Shown piece after piece: positions 1 to 7,370 of a DNA stretch of 7,435 nt; position 1 is the stretch's first letter; the number at the start of each line of letters is the position of its first letter. The DNA lies in the NCBI GenBank assembly GCA_029052085.1, contig JAIDJS010000231.1, positions 1 through 7,435 of the forward strand. The letters are read 5' to 3'. The position numbers were made by a program, and so were the translations under genes. The stretch comes from Eubacterium sp. Lineage in GTDB: Bacteria > Bacillota > Clostridia > Oscillospirales > Acutalibacteraceae. A model generated the notes under the pieces. It was not told the origin of the DNA, ran no database searches, and saw only the letters and a list, made by a program, of their open reading frames with translations.

Positions 1-157
1 GCATGATATCATTTTCGCAGGCAGAGATGAAATCATAACACTTTCTCATTCAGCAAGAAGCAAAGAAATCTTTGCAGTCGGTGCAGTTAACGCTGCTGTA
101 TTTATGGCAGATAATAAAGCACCCGGAATGTATACAATGAAAGAAATGATTGGATAA
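1..157 (+). CDS. dapB: 4-hydroxy-tetrahydrodipicolinate reductase, C-terminal fragment
   Basis: Only the last 51 codons are inside the window, in the frame starting at base 2 and ending with TAA at 155-157. The visible peptide runs from HDIIFAGRDEIITLSHSA through a KEIFAVGAVNAAVFMA segment to a PGMYTMKEMIG tail. This matches the conserved end of DapB: the phrase about the 'H-A-x-S-(R/K)..F..GAV.AA' helix followed by 'PG-(L/M)-Y-x-M' is characteristic of the family. DapB uses NAD(P)H to reduce the dihydrodipicolinate-level intermediate in cytoplasmic diaminopimelate/lysine synthesis. The N-terminal Rossmann domain and the start lie outside the window, so intactness cannot be judged. It is convergent with the downstream genes and ends at a hairpin terminator 11 bases on. 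The assignment rests on recognition of a short C-terminal block, so it is good but not absolute. Confidence 0.85.
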   Translation, partial: HDIIFAGRDEIITLSHSARSKEIFAVGAVNAAVFMADNKAPGMYTMKEMIG

Positions 158-168
158 TACCAACATAA

Positions 169-195
169 AAAAGACGAGGTTTAACCTCGTCTTTT
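169..195. terminator. bidirectional intrinsic terminator between dapB and the reductase gene
   Basis: The stem AAAAGACGAGGT (169-180) pairs with ACCTCGTCTTTT (184-195) around a 3-base loop, with a GC-rich core GACGAGG/CCTCGTC. On the + strand it is followed by a T-rich run (TTTTCTTAT), which would end dapB transcription. On the - strand the A run at 167-172 reads as a T run, which would end the cysE-cysS-reductase transcript. It lies between two convergent stop codons (157 and 208), exactly where a shared terminator is expected. Confidence 0.9.
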
Positions 196-207
196 CTTAT
201 ACATAAA

Positions 208-1347
208 TTATCTATCAAAGAATTCTCCAACCTTGCCGTGCAGAAGCTCAGGAATTTCAATACCCTGCGGACAATGAGATGCACATTTACCGCATTTTAT
301 ACATGCAGAAGCGTTATTTTCTTCCGGAATCGTATTGTATTTATTAACACTTTCCTCCTGAGAGCATTCATCATTTTTGCACTGATTATAGTAAGAAAAA
401 ATTGTTGAAATCTTAACTCCTTTAGGACAATCAGCACAATAATCGCAGCCTGTACAGGGAACAATGCTCTTTTCATTCATTATGGAAGCAGCATTGAAAC
501 AAATATTATTTTCACTTTCCGTAAACGGAACAAAATCAGTTAAAGTATCAATATTGTCATCAAGCTGTTCAATAGAGTTCATACCGCTTAGAATGGTTAC
601 TACATTCGGCAGGCTTGCACAAAATCCGATTGCCCAGCTTGCAACTGATTTTTCAGGCTTTGCCTTTTTGAACATAGCTTCAATATTCCCCGAAACATCA
701 GCAAGTTTTCCGCCTCTGACAGGTTCCATGATTATAACAGGAATTCCTGCTTCGGTAAGAATGTCATACTGCTCTTTTGCCTTCTGATTCGTCCAATCAA
801 GATAATTAAGCTGAATCTGTGCAAAATCCCAATGATGAGCAGAAACAATTTTCTTTAAATCCGCAATAGTTCCGTGAAAAGAAAAGCCGATATTTTTAAC
901 TCTTCCCTCTTCCTGCTTTTTCTTAACAAATTCATAAGCCCCGAATTCCTCGCACTTAGCAAAATTCTTTGCATCAAGTGAATGAAGAAGATAGTTATCA
1001 AAATAGTCAGCACCTGTTCTGTCAAGCTGATTTTTGAAAACCTTTTCCATATCAGCAGGTTTTTTGCACATCCATATCGGAAGCTTATCAGCAAGATAGT
1101 AGCTTTCTCTCGGATATTTTGAAAGAGCAGTACCAATAAACTTTTCACTTTTTCCAACGTGATACATATACGCAGTATCAAAATAATTGATACCATTTTC
1201 AATCGCATAATCAACAAGCTTCTGCGCTTCCTTATAATCAATAAGCGGATTGGCTTCTCTTTTTATCTTTGTTTTAACAGGAAGACGCATTGTTCCAAGA
1301 CCAAGCCTTGATAACGCTGTATTTTTAAAAGGTACTTTATCTATCAT
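208..1347 (-). CDS. aldo/keto reductase with C-terminal 2x[4Fe-4S] ferredoxin domain
   Basis: This is a 379-residue predicted NAD(P)H-dependent oxidoreductase; its substrate is unknown. Residues 7-290 form the aldo/keto reductase barrel. The expected catalytic tetrad is present: Asp57 in YFDTA, Tyr62, Lys88 in LADK and His122 in YLLHS. The C-terminal part carries two ferredoxin motifs: Cys298/301/304/307 (spacing C-x2-C-x2-C-x2-CP, usual for this family) and Cys349/352/355/359 (C-x2-C-x2-C-x3-CP). This architecture is the COG1453-type iron-sulfur reductase, suggesting electrons are exchanged between a nicotinamide and an iron-sulfur chain in the cytoplasm. There is no signal peptide. The start at 1347 was chosen because AAGGAG lies 7 bases upstream and the protein then opens with the usual barrel start. 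An in-frame ATG at 1374 lies inside cysS and would put this ribosome site within the coding region. It follows cysS by 4 bases, so it is probably the last gene of the cysE-cysS transcript. Confidence 0.9.
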   Translation of the reverse strand: MIDKVPFKNTALSRLGLGTMRLPVKTKIKREANPLIDYKEAQKLVDYAIENGINYFDTAYMYHVGKSEKFIGTALSKYPRESYYLADKLPIWMCKKPADMEKVFKNQLDRTGADYFDNYLLHSLDAKNFAKCEEFGAYEFVKKKQEEGRVKNIGFSFHGTIADLKKIVSAHHWDFAQIQLNYLDWTNQKAKEQYDILTEAGIPVIIMEPVRGGKLADVSGNIEAMFKKAKPEKSVASWAIGFCASLPNVVTILSGMNSIEQLDDNIDTLTDFVPFTESENNICFNAASIMNEKSIVPCTGCDYCADCPKGVKISTIFSYYNQCKNDECSQEESVNKYNTIPEENNASACIKCGKCASHCPQGIEIPELLHGKVGEFFDR

Positions 1348-1351
1348 AGCA

Positions 1352-2749
1352 TTACTCCTTCGTCCATGTAACACCCTGTGGTGTATCCTTAAGAATAATT
1401 CCCTTTGCTTTTAATTCATCGCGAATTCTGTCTGCAGTAGCCCAGTCCTTATTCTTTCTTGCTTCCTGTCTTTCCTCAATCAGCGCTTCTATTTCAGAAT
1501 CAAGGTCATTTCCCTTTCTGTTGTAAAGAAGACCCAAAACATCCGAAAGCTCGTCAAAAAGCTTTGCAGCGTATTCACAAACAGCTTTTGAAACAGGCTT
1601 ATCAAGAATTTTAGTGTTAATGTCTTTTGTTAAGTCAAACAAAGCCGAAATACCATCAGCGGTATTCAGATCATCATCCATTGCATTAATAAACTGACTG
1701 CGTCTTACAGAAAGCTCTGAAATCAGTTTTTCATCATCCGATGATGTTTCATCAGCAGCATTTTTAATGGCGAAATCAAGGCTTTCACGGCACGTATACA
1801 GCCTTTCAAGTGATGCCTTGCATTGTTCCACGATTTCCAGATTGTAATTGATAGGCGTACGGTAGTGCGCTGAAATAAGAAAATATCTGATAACTTCGTA
1901 TCCATAAGCATTTGCGATTTCACGAACTGTTTTGAAATTACCGAGCGATTTGCTCATTTTAACATTATCAACATTGATATAGCCGTTATGCATCCAATAC
2001 TTTGAAAAAGCACAGCCGTTCGCACACTCACTCTGGGCAATTTCGTTTTCATGGTGCGGGAAAATTAAATCCTGTCCGCCGCAGTGAATATCAATCGTTT
2101 TTCCAAGATATTTTCTGTTCATTGCCGAACATTCAATATGCCATCCGGGTCTTCCCTTTCCCCATGGAGAATCCCAATAAGGTTCGCCTTCTTTTGCACC
2201 TTTCCATAAAGCAAAATCAAGAGGATTTTCTTTAATATCACCCACAGCTATTCTGGCACCGCTTATCAAATCTTCAATCGGCTGATGAGATAATTTGCCG
2301 TATTCATCAAATTTAAGCGTTCTGAAATAGACATCTCCGTTCACAGCATATGCGTAGCCTTTATCTTCAAGAGATTTGATAATATCAATAATTTCATCAA
2401 TATTTTCCGTTGCCTTCGGATGAATTGTAGCATCTTTAAAATTTAAGCCGTGCGCATCTGTCCAGAACTCCTCTATGTATTTTTTTGAAACTTCCTCAAA
2501 GGTTATTCCCTCTTCATTTGCTCTGTTAATAATTTTATCATCAATATCCGTAAAATTCTGAACAAATTTAACATTATAGCCTCTGTATTCAAGATATCTT
2601 CTCAATACATCAAATACACACAGCGGTCTTGCATTGCCGATATGAATAAAATTATAAACCGTAGGGCCGCATGCGTAAATTTTAACCTCGTTTTCATCAA
2701 CAGGAACAAATTCTTCCTTTGTTTTAGACATTGTGTTAAAAATTCTCAT
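1352..2749 (-). CDS. cysS: cysteinyl-tRNA synthetase
   Basis: This 465-residue class I aminoacyl-tRNA synthetase charges tRNA-Cys with cysteine using ATP, in the cytoplasm. The length is normal for the bacterial enzyme. The catalytic signatures are intact: HIGN at 36-39 and KMSKS at 264-268. The four residues expected to hold the catalytic zinc that selects cysteine are present: Cys27 (in YACGPTVY), Cys207 (in WHIECSAM), His232 and Glu236 (in FPHHENE). The MDDDLNTADGISALFDL stretch marks the helical domain, and the end (ATADRIRDEL..GI.L.DT.QG..W) is the typical CysS tail. The start ATG overlaps the cysE stop as ATGA, with GGAGG at 2760-2764, 10 bases upstream. It is the second gene behind the Cys T-box, which fits feedback control by its own uncharged tRNA. 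No oddities were seen. Confidence 0.98.
   Translation of the reverse strand: MRIFNTMSKTKEEFVPVDENEVKIYACGPTVYNFIHIGNARPLCVFDVLRRYLEYRGYNVKFVQNFTDIDDKIINRANEEGITFEEVSKKYIEEFWTDAHGLNFKDATIHPKATENIDEIIDIIKSLEDKGYAYAVNGDVYFRTLKFDEYGKLSHQPIEDLISGARIAVGDIKENPLDFALWKGAKEGEPYWDSPWGKGRPGWHIECSAMNRKYLGKTIDIHCGGQDLIFPHHENEIAQSECANGCAFSKYWMHNGYINVDNVKMSKSLGNFKTVREIANAYGYEVIRYFLISAHYRTPINYNLEIVEQCKASLERLYTCRESLDFAIKNAADETSSDDEKLISELSVRRSQFINAMDDDLNTADGISALFDLTKDINTKILDKPVSKAVCEYAAKLFDELSDVLGLLYNRKGNDLDSEIEALIEERQEARKNKDWATADRIRDELKAKGIILKDTPQGVTWTKE
1355..1360 (-). promoter_or_regulatory. ribosome binding site of the reductase gene (decides the start)
   Basis: AAGGAG on the - strand ends 7 bases before the ATG at 1347 and overlaps the last codons of cysS (its TAA is at 1352-1354). 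It supports 1347 over the upstream in-frame ATG at 1374, and suggests translation coupled to the end of cysS. Confidence 0.8.
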
Positions 2750-3387
2750 TTCAGCTTTTCCTCCAATTCTTTGATTTTACATTTAAGCTCTTTAATTTCA
2801 TTTATATTATTCCGGATAGCAGACATAACGGGATCCGGAATATTAATCTGATCCAGATCGTCTACTCTTTCTCCGTCTATTCTGACAACCTCTCCCGGTA
2901 CACCGACAACAGTACAATTCGGTTCAACATCACGAACAACAACAGCACCTGCAGCAACCTTTGCATTTTTGCCTACAGTTATCGGACCGAGCACCTTTGC
3001 GCCTGCGCCAATCATTACACCGCTTTCAATAGTCGGATGCCTTTTACCGATATCCTTACCTGTTCCGCCAAGGGTAACGCCCTGATAAATCATTACATCA
3101 TCGCCGATTTCAGTTGTTTCCCCTATAACGATTCCATGCCCATGGTCAATACATACACGTCTGCCGATTGTAGCACCGGGATGAATTTCAATTCCTGTTT
3201 TATGCGCGCTTCTCTGACTAATTAATCTTGCCATAAAAGGCATATTGTGATTTAAAAACCATTTTGCTTTTTTATGACTTCTAAGTGCCTTAAATCCGGG
3301 ATAAAGCAAAATGATTTCAATAGGACTTCTTGCTGCCGGATCATGATCCATAAAGCTTTTAACAGTTTCTTTAAAATCTTTAAACAT
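2746..3387 (-). CDS. cysE: serine O-acetyltransferase
   Basis: This 213-residue enzyme transfers acetyl from acetyl-CoA to L-serine, giving O-acetylserine, the acceptor for sulfide in cysteine synthesis. A short N-terminal helical part (about 1-60) is followed by a left-handed beta-helix of hexapeptide repeats (about 65-175, with IHPGATIG, VVIGE-type and VMIGAGAKVLG turns). By alignment from memory with the E. coli enzyme, Asp16, Asp81-His82 (in CIDHGHG) and His117 (in KRHPTI) match catalytic Asp92, Asp157-His158 and His193. The protein is shorter at the N terminus than the E. coli form, as usual for the Firmicutes short type. The last 25 residues look like a lysine/glutamate-rich coiled coil. 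The start is backed by AGGAGG at 3393-3398, 5 bases upstream. It is the first gene of the T-box-controlled unit and overlaps cysS by 4 bases. Confidence 0.96.
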   Translation of the reverse strand: MFKDFKETVKSFMDHDPAARSPIEIILLYPGFKALRSHKKAKWFLNHNMPFMARLISQRSAHKTGIEIHPGATIGRRVCIDHGHGIVIGETTEIGDDVMIYQGVTLGGTGKDIGKRHPTIESGVMIGAGAKVLGPITVGKNAKVAAGAVVVRDVEPNCTVVGVPGEVVRIDGERVDDLDQINIPDPVMSAIRNNINEIKELKCKIKELEEKLK

Positions 3388-3392
3388 AAAAT

Positions 3393-3398
3393 CCTCCT
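3393..3398 (-). promoter_or_regulatory. ribosome binding site of cysE
   Basis: A perfect AGGAGG lies 5 bases before the cysE ATG and just downstream of the T-box terminator's U run. It stays available only on messages that read through the terminator. Confidence 0.85.
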
Positions 3399-3402
3399 AA
3401 CT

Positions 3403-3436
3403 AAAAAATAAAAGCCTCTGCCATAATGACAGAGGC
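3403..3436 (-). terminator. T-box regulated intrinsic terminator
   Basis: GCCUCUG (3436 to 3430) pairs with CAGAGGC (3420 to 3414) around a 9-base loop, followed by UUUUAUUUUUU (3413 to 3403). The 5' arm shares bases 3431-3436 with the 3' arm of the T-box antiterminator, so the two folds exclude each other. This is the off state when tRNA-Cys is charged. Confidence 0.93.
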
Positions 3437-3655
3437 AATAAAATTGCGGTTCCACTCTTTCTTAATACTCAGCTGCATCTCAACAGCTTTGCCGATAACG
3501 GTGCTTACCGCCGCAAAATACTTCAATTTCCTTTGCGGAACTCACAAGTGCATTTCAATGAATTCTTAATATGAGCATTTCAGCAGGCTGCCCACTCTCT
3601 GAAAAAAAGAATATTCATTTACTTCTCTTGTTCAAAGTCTTTAAATATTTAACAC
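3403..3655 (-). promoter_or_regulatory. T-box riboswitch (tRNA-Cys specific) of the cysE-cysS operon
   Basis: The leader RNA shows the T-box parts in order. Stem I closes with ACAAG pairing CUUGU (the latter at 3544-3548) and an AAUGAAU..AUUCAUU helix above it, bracketing a specifier loop. On the 3' side of that loop the triplet UGC (3552 to 3550), followed by A, reads as a cysteine codon. An AGAGAGUGGG segment at about 3591-3600 fits the distal part of Stem I. Next comes a CCGCAAA/UUUGCGG helix (3532-3538 with 3511-3517), then a stem with AGCUG/CAGCU arms just before the T-box. The antiterminator (3431-3458) is textbook: AGAG, a 7-base bulge UGGAACC, GCAAU, loop UUU, AUUGC, CUCU. The bulge's UGGA would pair with a UCCA tRNA end, as expected for tRNA-Cys with discriminator U73. 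Uncharged tRNA-Cys would stabilise this form and allow transcription of cysE, cysS and probably the reductase. The exact 5' end is inferred from the promoter. Confidence 0.95.
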
Positions 3656-3661
3656 AATAAT

Positions 3662-3689
3662 ATTATAGCAAAAAAAGATAATTTTGCAA
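3662..3689 (-). promoter_or_regulatory. sigma-A type promoter for the T-box leader and cysE-cysS
   Basis: The -35 box is TTGCAA (3689-3684) and the -10 box is a perfect TATAAT (3667-3662), 16 bases apart. The predicted start of transcription is near 3655, shortly before T-box Stem I. The spacer is T-rich. The -35 box begins 4 bases past the pgsA stop codon, and no terminator separates the two, so some read-through from the recA unit into the leader is possible. Confidence 0.8.
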
Positions 3690-3692
3690 CTA

Positions 3693-4256
3693 TTATTTTG
3701 TTTCTATTAAAAACCAGCCATCTTTTGTGTATTTTATACCTGACAAAACAGAAACCACGCAGGCAATCCAGAATAAAACAGCTGCAACTATAATTAAAAC
3801 ATCATTGCTGATAAGATTTCCTGCAATTTCATTAAATGCAAGAGAAAGGAAAATGATTCCTGTAGATGACATCTGAAGGAAGGTTTTGGCTTTTCCGAAT
3901 TTGTTTGCGGCAATAACCTTACCTTTTGAAGCAGCAATCATACGCACACCGCTTACAAGAAATTCTCTTGCAAGCATAAGTGAAAAACAAACAACATCGC
4001 AGTATCCCAGCTTAACCATAATAATAAACGCCGTCATAACAAGCGCTTTATCGGCAAGAGGATCCATAAGCTTTCCGAAATCGGTTACAAGATGCCTTTT
4101 TCTTGCAATATTTCCATCTACTGTATCGCTGACACAGCCAAGAAAATATACAACAAGAGCTGCAGTCCAATGATACGGAAAAGGAATAAGAACAGCCGCT
4201 AAAAGAACAGGAACTGTTATCATTCTGAATATCGTTATTTTATTTGGTAAATTCAT
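3693..4256 (-). CDS. pgsA: CDP-diacylglycerol--glycerol-3-phosphate 3-phosphatidyltransferase
   Basis: This 187-residue integral membrane enzyme joins CDP-diacylglycerol and glycerol-3-phosphate into phosphatidylglycerolphosphate, the first committed step to phosphatidylglycerol and cardiolipin. The CDP-alcohol phosphotransferase signature D-G-x2-A-R-x8-G-x3-D-x3-D is complete, from Asp47 to Asp69, with the extra upstream Asp44. The opening MNLPNKITIFRMITVP is typical of PgsA rather than other family members. Several hydrophobic spans follow (about 12-27, 31-43, 75-95, 120-135 and 145-165), fitting a small multi-pass protein. The start at 4256 is preferred: it forms an ATGA overlap with the rimO stop and has GGAGAG (4265-4270) 8 bases upstream. 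A GTG at 4265 would sit directly on that ribosome site. It is the last gene of the recA-recX-rimO-pgsA unit, and no hairpin terminator is evident after it. Confidence 0.94.
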   Translation of the reverse strand: MNLPNKITIFRMITVPVLLAAVLIPFPYHWTAALVVYFLGCVSDTVDGNIARKRHLVTDFGKLMDPLADKALVMTAFIIMVKLGYCDVVCFSLMLAREFLVSGVRMIAASKGKVIAANKFGKAKTFLQMSSTGIIFLSLAFNEIAGNLISNDVLIIVAAVLFWIACVVSVLSGIKYTKDGWFLIETK

Positions 4257-5581
4257 AGTATGCACTCTCCAATCAAATCATAACCATCATAATCTGTTAT
4301 TTTGACACGAACAAAAGAACCGATTTCAAGCTTCTTATTAGATGTAAAAATAATACCGCTGTCTATTTCAGGAGAATCAAGATAGCTTCTTCCGATATAC
4401 TTTCCATCTTCCTTTTCATCAATAATAACCGTATATACATTGCCTATCCTGCTTTTATTAGCTTCTTCGGTAATTGTATACTGAATATCCATTAAAACAT
4501 CTGCACGCTTCTGCTTGATATCATCATCAATCTGATTTTTATAGCTGAATGCAGGGGTATCTTCTTCCGGAGAATAAGCAAAACAGCCCATTTTATCAAA
4601 TTTGATGTCTTTAACAAATTTGCAAAGCTCCTCAAACTGTTCTTCGGTTTCTCCCGGAAAGCCTACCATAAAGGTTGTTCTTAAAGAGAGATTCGGAATT
4701 TTCCTTTTCATTTTTAAAAGAAGCTCTTTAAGAGAATCATAATCCCCGAATCTGTTCATAGACTTCAGCACTGTACCGCTGCAATGCTGAAGCGGAATAT
4801 CTATGTAAGAGCAAATCTTTTCTTCGGCTGCAATCACCTCTATAAGATCATCCGTAACCCTGTCAGGATAACAGTAAAAAAGCCGAATCCATTCAATGCC
4901 GTCAATTTTGCAAAGCTTTTTCAAAAGCTCTGCAAGCTTATATTCGCCGTATATCTGCTTACCGTATTTGGTTGTATCCTGGGCAATTAAAATAAGCTCT
5001 TTAACTCCTTTACAGGCAAGGGCTTTAGCTTCGTTCAAAATGCTTTGCATTTCACGCTCTCTGTATTCGCCTCTTATAAGCGGAATAGCACAATACGAGC
5101 AGCGGTTATCACAACCATCGGAAAGCTTTAAATATGCCCAGTGAGGCGGTGTAGACACAAGCCTGTCATCATCAAGAGGAAGATAGCACTTATCAGGAAA
5201 ATTAGATGTTTTGATACCGACCAAAGCCTTCTGGCATACTTTAACAATATCAGAATCAGCTCCTATTCCGATAACTGCATCAACCTCCGGAATTTCTTTA
5301 ATAATTTCATCTTTATATCGTTCCGCAAGACAGCCTGTTACAACTATGGCTGAAATAAGCCCTGCTTTCTTATATTCGGCAGTTTCAAGTATTGTTTCAA
5401 TCGCTTCTGCCTTGGCTGACTCAATAAAGCCGCAGGTATTGATTATCATAACATCCGAATCTTCAATATTCTGAACAATCCGAAAGCCGTTTTTATTCAG
5501 TTTATCAAGCATCATTTCGCCGTCAACCTGATTTTTAGGGCATCCAAGCGAAATCATTCCTACCTTAAACATATTCTTCAT
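4253..5581 (-). CDS. rimO: ribosomal protein S12 methylthiotransferase
   Basis: This 442-residue radical-SAM enzyme adds a methylthio group to the conserved aspartate of ribosomal protein S12. Three domains are visible. The N-terminal methylthiotransferase domain has its cluster cysteines at Cys14 (SLGCPKN), Cys50 (NTCGF) and Cys84 (TGCLAER). The radical-SAM core has the C-x3-C-x2-C motif Cys157/161/164 (DGCDNRCSYC). A C-terminal TRAM-like stretch runs from about residue 380 to the end. The SLGCPKN and DGCDNRCSYCAIPLIRG segments favour RimO over the tRNA enzymes MiaB and MtaB. The start is uncertain: ATG at 5581 (overlapping recX by 17 bases) and ATG at 5572 (MFKVGMISLG, overlapping by 8) are both possible. 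Neither has a strong ribosome site; a weak GAGA lies 9 bases before the second. Translation is probably coupled to recX. Confidence 0.95.
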   Translation of the reverse strand: MKNMFKVGMISLGCPKNQVDGEMMLDKLNKNGFRIVQNIEDSDVMIINTCGFIESAKAEAIETILETAEYKKAGLISAIVVTGCLAERYKDEIIKEIPEVDAVIGIGADSDIVKVCQKALVGIKTSNFPDKCYLPLDDDRLVSTPPHWAYLKLSDGCDNRCSYCAIPLIRGEYREREMQSILNEAKALACKGVKELILIAQDTTKYGKQIYGEYKLAELLKKLCKIDGIEWIRLFYCYPDRVTDDLIEVIAAEEKICSYIDIPLQHCSGTVLKSMNRFGDYDSLKELLLKMKRKIPNLSLRTTFMVGFPGETEEQFEELCKFVKDIKFDKMGCFAYSPEEDTPAFSYKNQIDDDIKQKRADVLMDIQYTITEEANKSRIGNVYTVIIDEKEDGKYIGRSYLDSPEIDSGIIFTSNKKLEIGSFVRVKITDYDGYDLIGECIL

Positions 5582-6176
5582 TCTCTATTCTGTTAAATGC
5601 TGATTTTATATCGCTGTAAGCAAAGCCTTTGCGCATAAGAGCCGCAATGACCTTTTCTTTGCCGTTTTCAGCATTCAGCTTATTATAATATCTTTTATTA
5701 ATTATCGTTACAATATTTTCAACAGAATCAATTTCCGTGTCGTCCATGATCTCGGCAACAATATCACGGCTGATACCCTTCTTATAAAGCTCCTGCTTAA
5801 CATGATTCACAGAATAATTCTTGTTTTTGAATAAATGCTCAGCATAATTCTTTGCAAATTTTTCATCATCAAGATAGCCCAACTCTGTAAATCTTGCAAT
5901 AACCTTATCAACAGAAGCTTCATCAGCTGTTCTTAAAAGCTTTTCTTTTAATTCTTTAACAGAATGATCCCGCCTTGAAAGAAAATCAGCACATTTATTG
6001 AAGGCTTTTCTGTAATAAATTCTTTCAACAAGATTATTCCATTCATCATCCGTTATATCTGTGCCGTCTTTTATATAGTTTTCAGCCCAGAAATTAACAT
6101 CTGTTGTAATTTGGTATTCATCATCAAGAAGCAGGTGGATTTTACTCCCCCTGCCCTTTTGCGCTTTAATTATCAT
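5565..6176 (-). CDS. recX: regulatory protein RecX
   Basis: This 203-residue mostly helical protein binds RecA filaments and modulates (usually inhibits) recombinase activity. It is recognised by tandem three-helix RecX repeats. One is centred on the segment with AFNKCADFLSRRDHSVKEL and ending near TELGYLDDEKFAKNYA. The next begins NYSVNHVKQELYKKGIS and is followed by a more divergent third repeat towards the C terminus (MRKGFAYSDIKSAF). An N-terminal beta-rich part of about 50 residues precedes them. The start ATG overlaps the recA TAA by one base (TAATG), with only a purine-rich GAAGA upstream, so translation is likely coupled to recA. The immediate recA-recX arrangement is common in bacteria and strongly supports the call. 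Confidence 0.92.
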   Translation of the reverse strand: MIIKAQKGRGSKIHLLLDDEYQITTDVNFWAENYIKDGTDITDDEWNNLVERIYYRKAFNKCADFLSRRDHSVKELKEKLLRTADEASVDKVIARFTELGYLDDEKFAKNYAEHLFKNKNYSVNHVKQELYKKGISRDIVAEIMDDTEIDSVENIVTIINKRYYNKLNAENGKEKVIAALMRKGFAYSDIKSAFNRIENEEYV

Positions 6177-7333
6177 TAATCTTCGTCGTCTTCAACTGCT
6201 ATATCAAGCTTGGCTCTTGCAGCCGCTCTTGTTTGCTTAACCTTTGGCTTTTCTTCCTCTTCCTCATCATCAAGCACTGCTTTGGATACAGCCTTTGCCT
6301 GATATTTCTGATTCGGACTCTGCTGAAGCTCTGCAATCTTATCCTTAATCTGAACCTCAAGCTTGGCAAGAAATTCAGGGTCGTTTTTGATTAAATCCTT
6401 AACTTTTTCTCGTCCCTGGCCAAGTCTTTCCTCGCCGTAAGAAAACCAAGAGCCGCTCTTCTTAATAATATCATATTCAACTGCCAAGTCCACTATTTCG
6501 CCGTCTTTACTGATACCTGTTCCGTACATAATATCGAATTCAGCCTGTTTGAACGGAGGTGCAAGCTTATTCTTAACAATCTTTGCCCTTGTTCGGTTAC
6601 CTACAAATTCAGACCCGGTTCCCTTAATACCTTCCACTCTTCTTACATCAATACGCATTGAAGAATAGAATTTAAGAGCACGTCCGCCGGTTGTTACTTC
6701 CGGATTACCATACATAACACCAACCTTTTCACGAAGCTGGTTGATAAAGATGATAAGACAATTGCTCTTATTAATAGCTCCTGTAAGCTTACGGAGTGCC
6801 TGGCTCATAAGCCTTGCATGAAGACCTACATGAGAATCGCCCATATCGCCGTCAATTTCCGTTTTCGGAACAAGTGCGGCAACTGAGTCAACAACAATAA
6901 TATCAACTGCATTTGAACGAACAAGCTGCTCTGTAATTTCAAGAGCCTGCTCGCCGTAATCAGGCTGAGCAACAAGAAGAGAATCAACATCAACACCAAG
7001 ATTCTGGGCATAAACCGGATCAAGAGCATGCTCCGCATCAATAAATGCGGCTTCGCCGCCCTGCTTTTGAGCTTCAGCTATACAATGAAGCGCAAGCGTT
7101 GTTTTACCTGATGATTCCGGACCGTAAATCTCAACAATTCTTCCCTTTGGCAAACCATTGATACCTGTTGCAATATCAAGCGTTAAGGACCCTGTCGGTA
7201 TTGATGCAACATTCAACTGACTGTTTGCGCCAAGACGCATAACCGCGTTTTTACCATACAACTTTTCAATCTGCTTAATTGCAGAATCAAGTGCAGTCTT
7301 TTTATCTGAAACTGTATTTTTTTCTGTAGCCAT
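6176..7333 (-). CDS. recA: recombinase RecA
   Basis: This 385-residue ATP-dependent recombinase coats single-stranded DNA, carries out strand exchange and stimulates LexA-type self-cleavage. The N-terminal oligomerisation helix ([18 protein letters not shown]) is followed by Walker A GPESSGKT (71-78), a Walker B strand [12 protein letters not shown], loop 1 around [20 protein letters not shown], and loop 2 around [20 protein letters not shown]. The tail (about 355-385) has two acidic blocks, DDEEEEE and EDDED, separated by a lysine/arginine-rich link. The start at 7333 (MATEKNT) was chosen because RecA proteins usually begin this way and GAAAGG lies 11 bases upstream. An in-frame ATG at 7357 would add eight residues but has no visible ribosome site. 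It is the first gene of the recA-recX-rimO-pgsA unit. Confidence 0.97.
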   Translation of the reverse strand: MATEKNTVSDKKTALDSAIKQIEKLYGKNAVMRLGANSQLNVASIPTGSLTLDIATGINGLPKGRIVEIYGPESSGKTTLALHCIAEAQKQGGEAAFIDAEHALDPVYAQNLGVDVDSLLVAQPDYGEQALEITEQLVRSNAVDIIVVDSVAALVPKTEIDGDMGDSHVGLHARLMSQALRKLTGAINKSNCLIIFINQLREKVGVMYGNPEVTTGGRALKFYSSMRIDVRRVEGIKGTGSEFVGNRTRAKIVKNKLAPPFKQAEFDIMYGTGISKDGEIVDLAVEYDIIKKSGSWFSYGEERLGQGREKVKDLIKNDPEFLAKLEVQIKDKIAELQQSPNQKYQAKAVSKAVLDDEEEEEKPKVKQTRAAARAKLDIAVEDDED

Positions 7334-7370
7334 ATTTCTTTCAGCCTTTCTGCCCATATAATAATTGGAT

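Noticed and set aside
464..787. Open reading frame of 107 codons on the + strand
   Set aside because: It lies wholly antisense to the well-supported reductase gene and resembles no recognised protein.
3886..4173. Open reading frame of 95 codons on the + strand
   Set aside because: It is antisense to pgsA, including its catalytic signature. No ribosome site or protein-like features are convincing.
4253..5581. Assignment as MiaB or MtaB (tRNA methylthiotransferases)
   Set aside because: The SLGCPKN start and the DGCDNRCSYCAIPLIRG radical-SAM segment are RimO-type.
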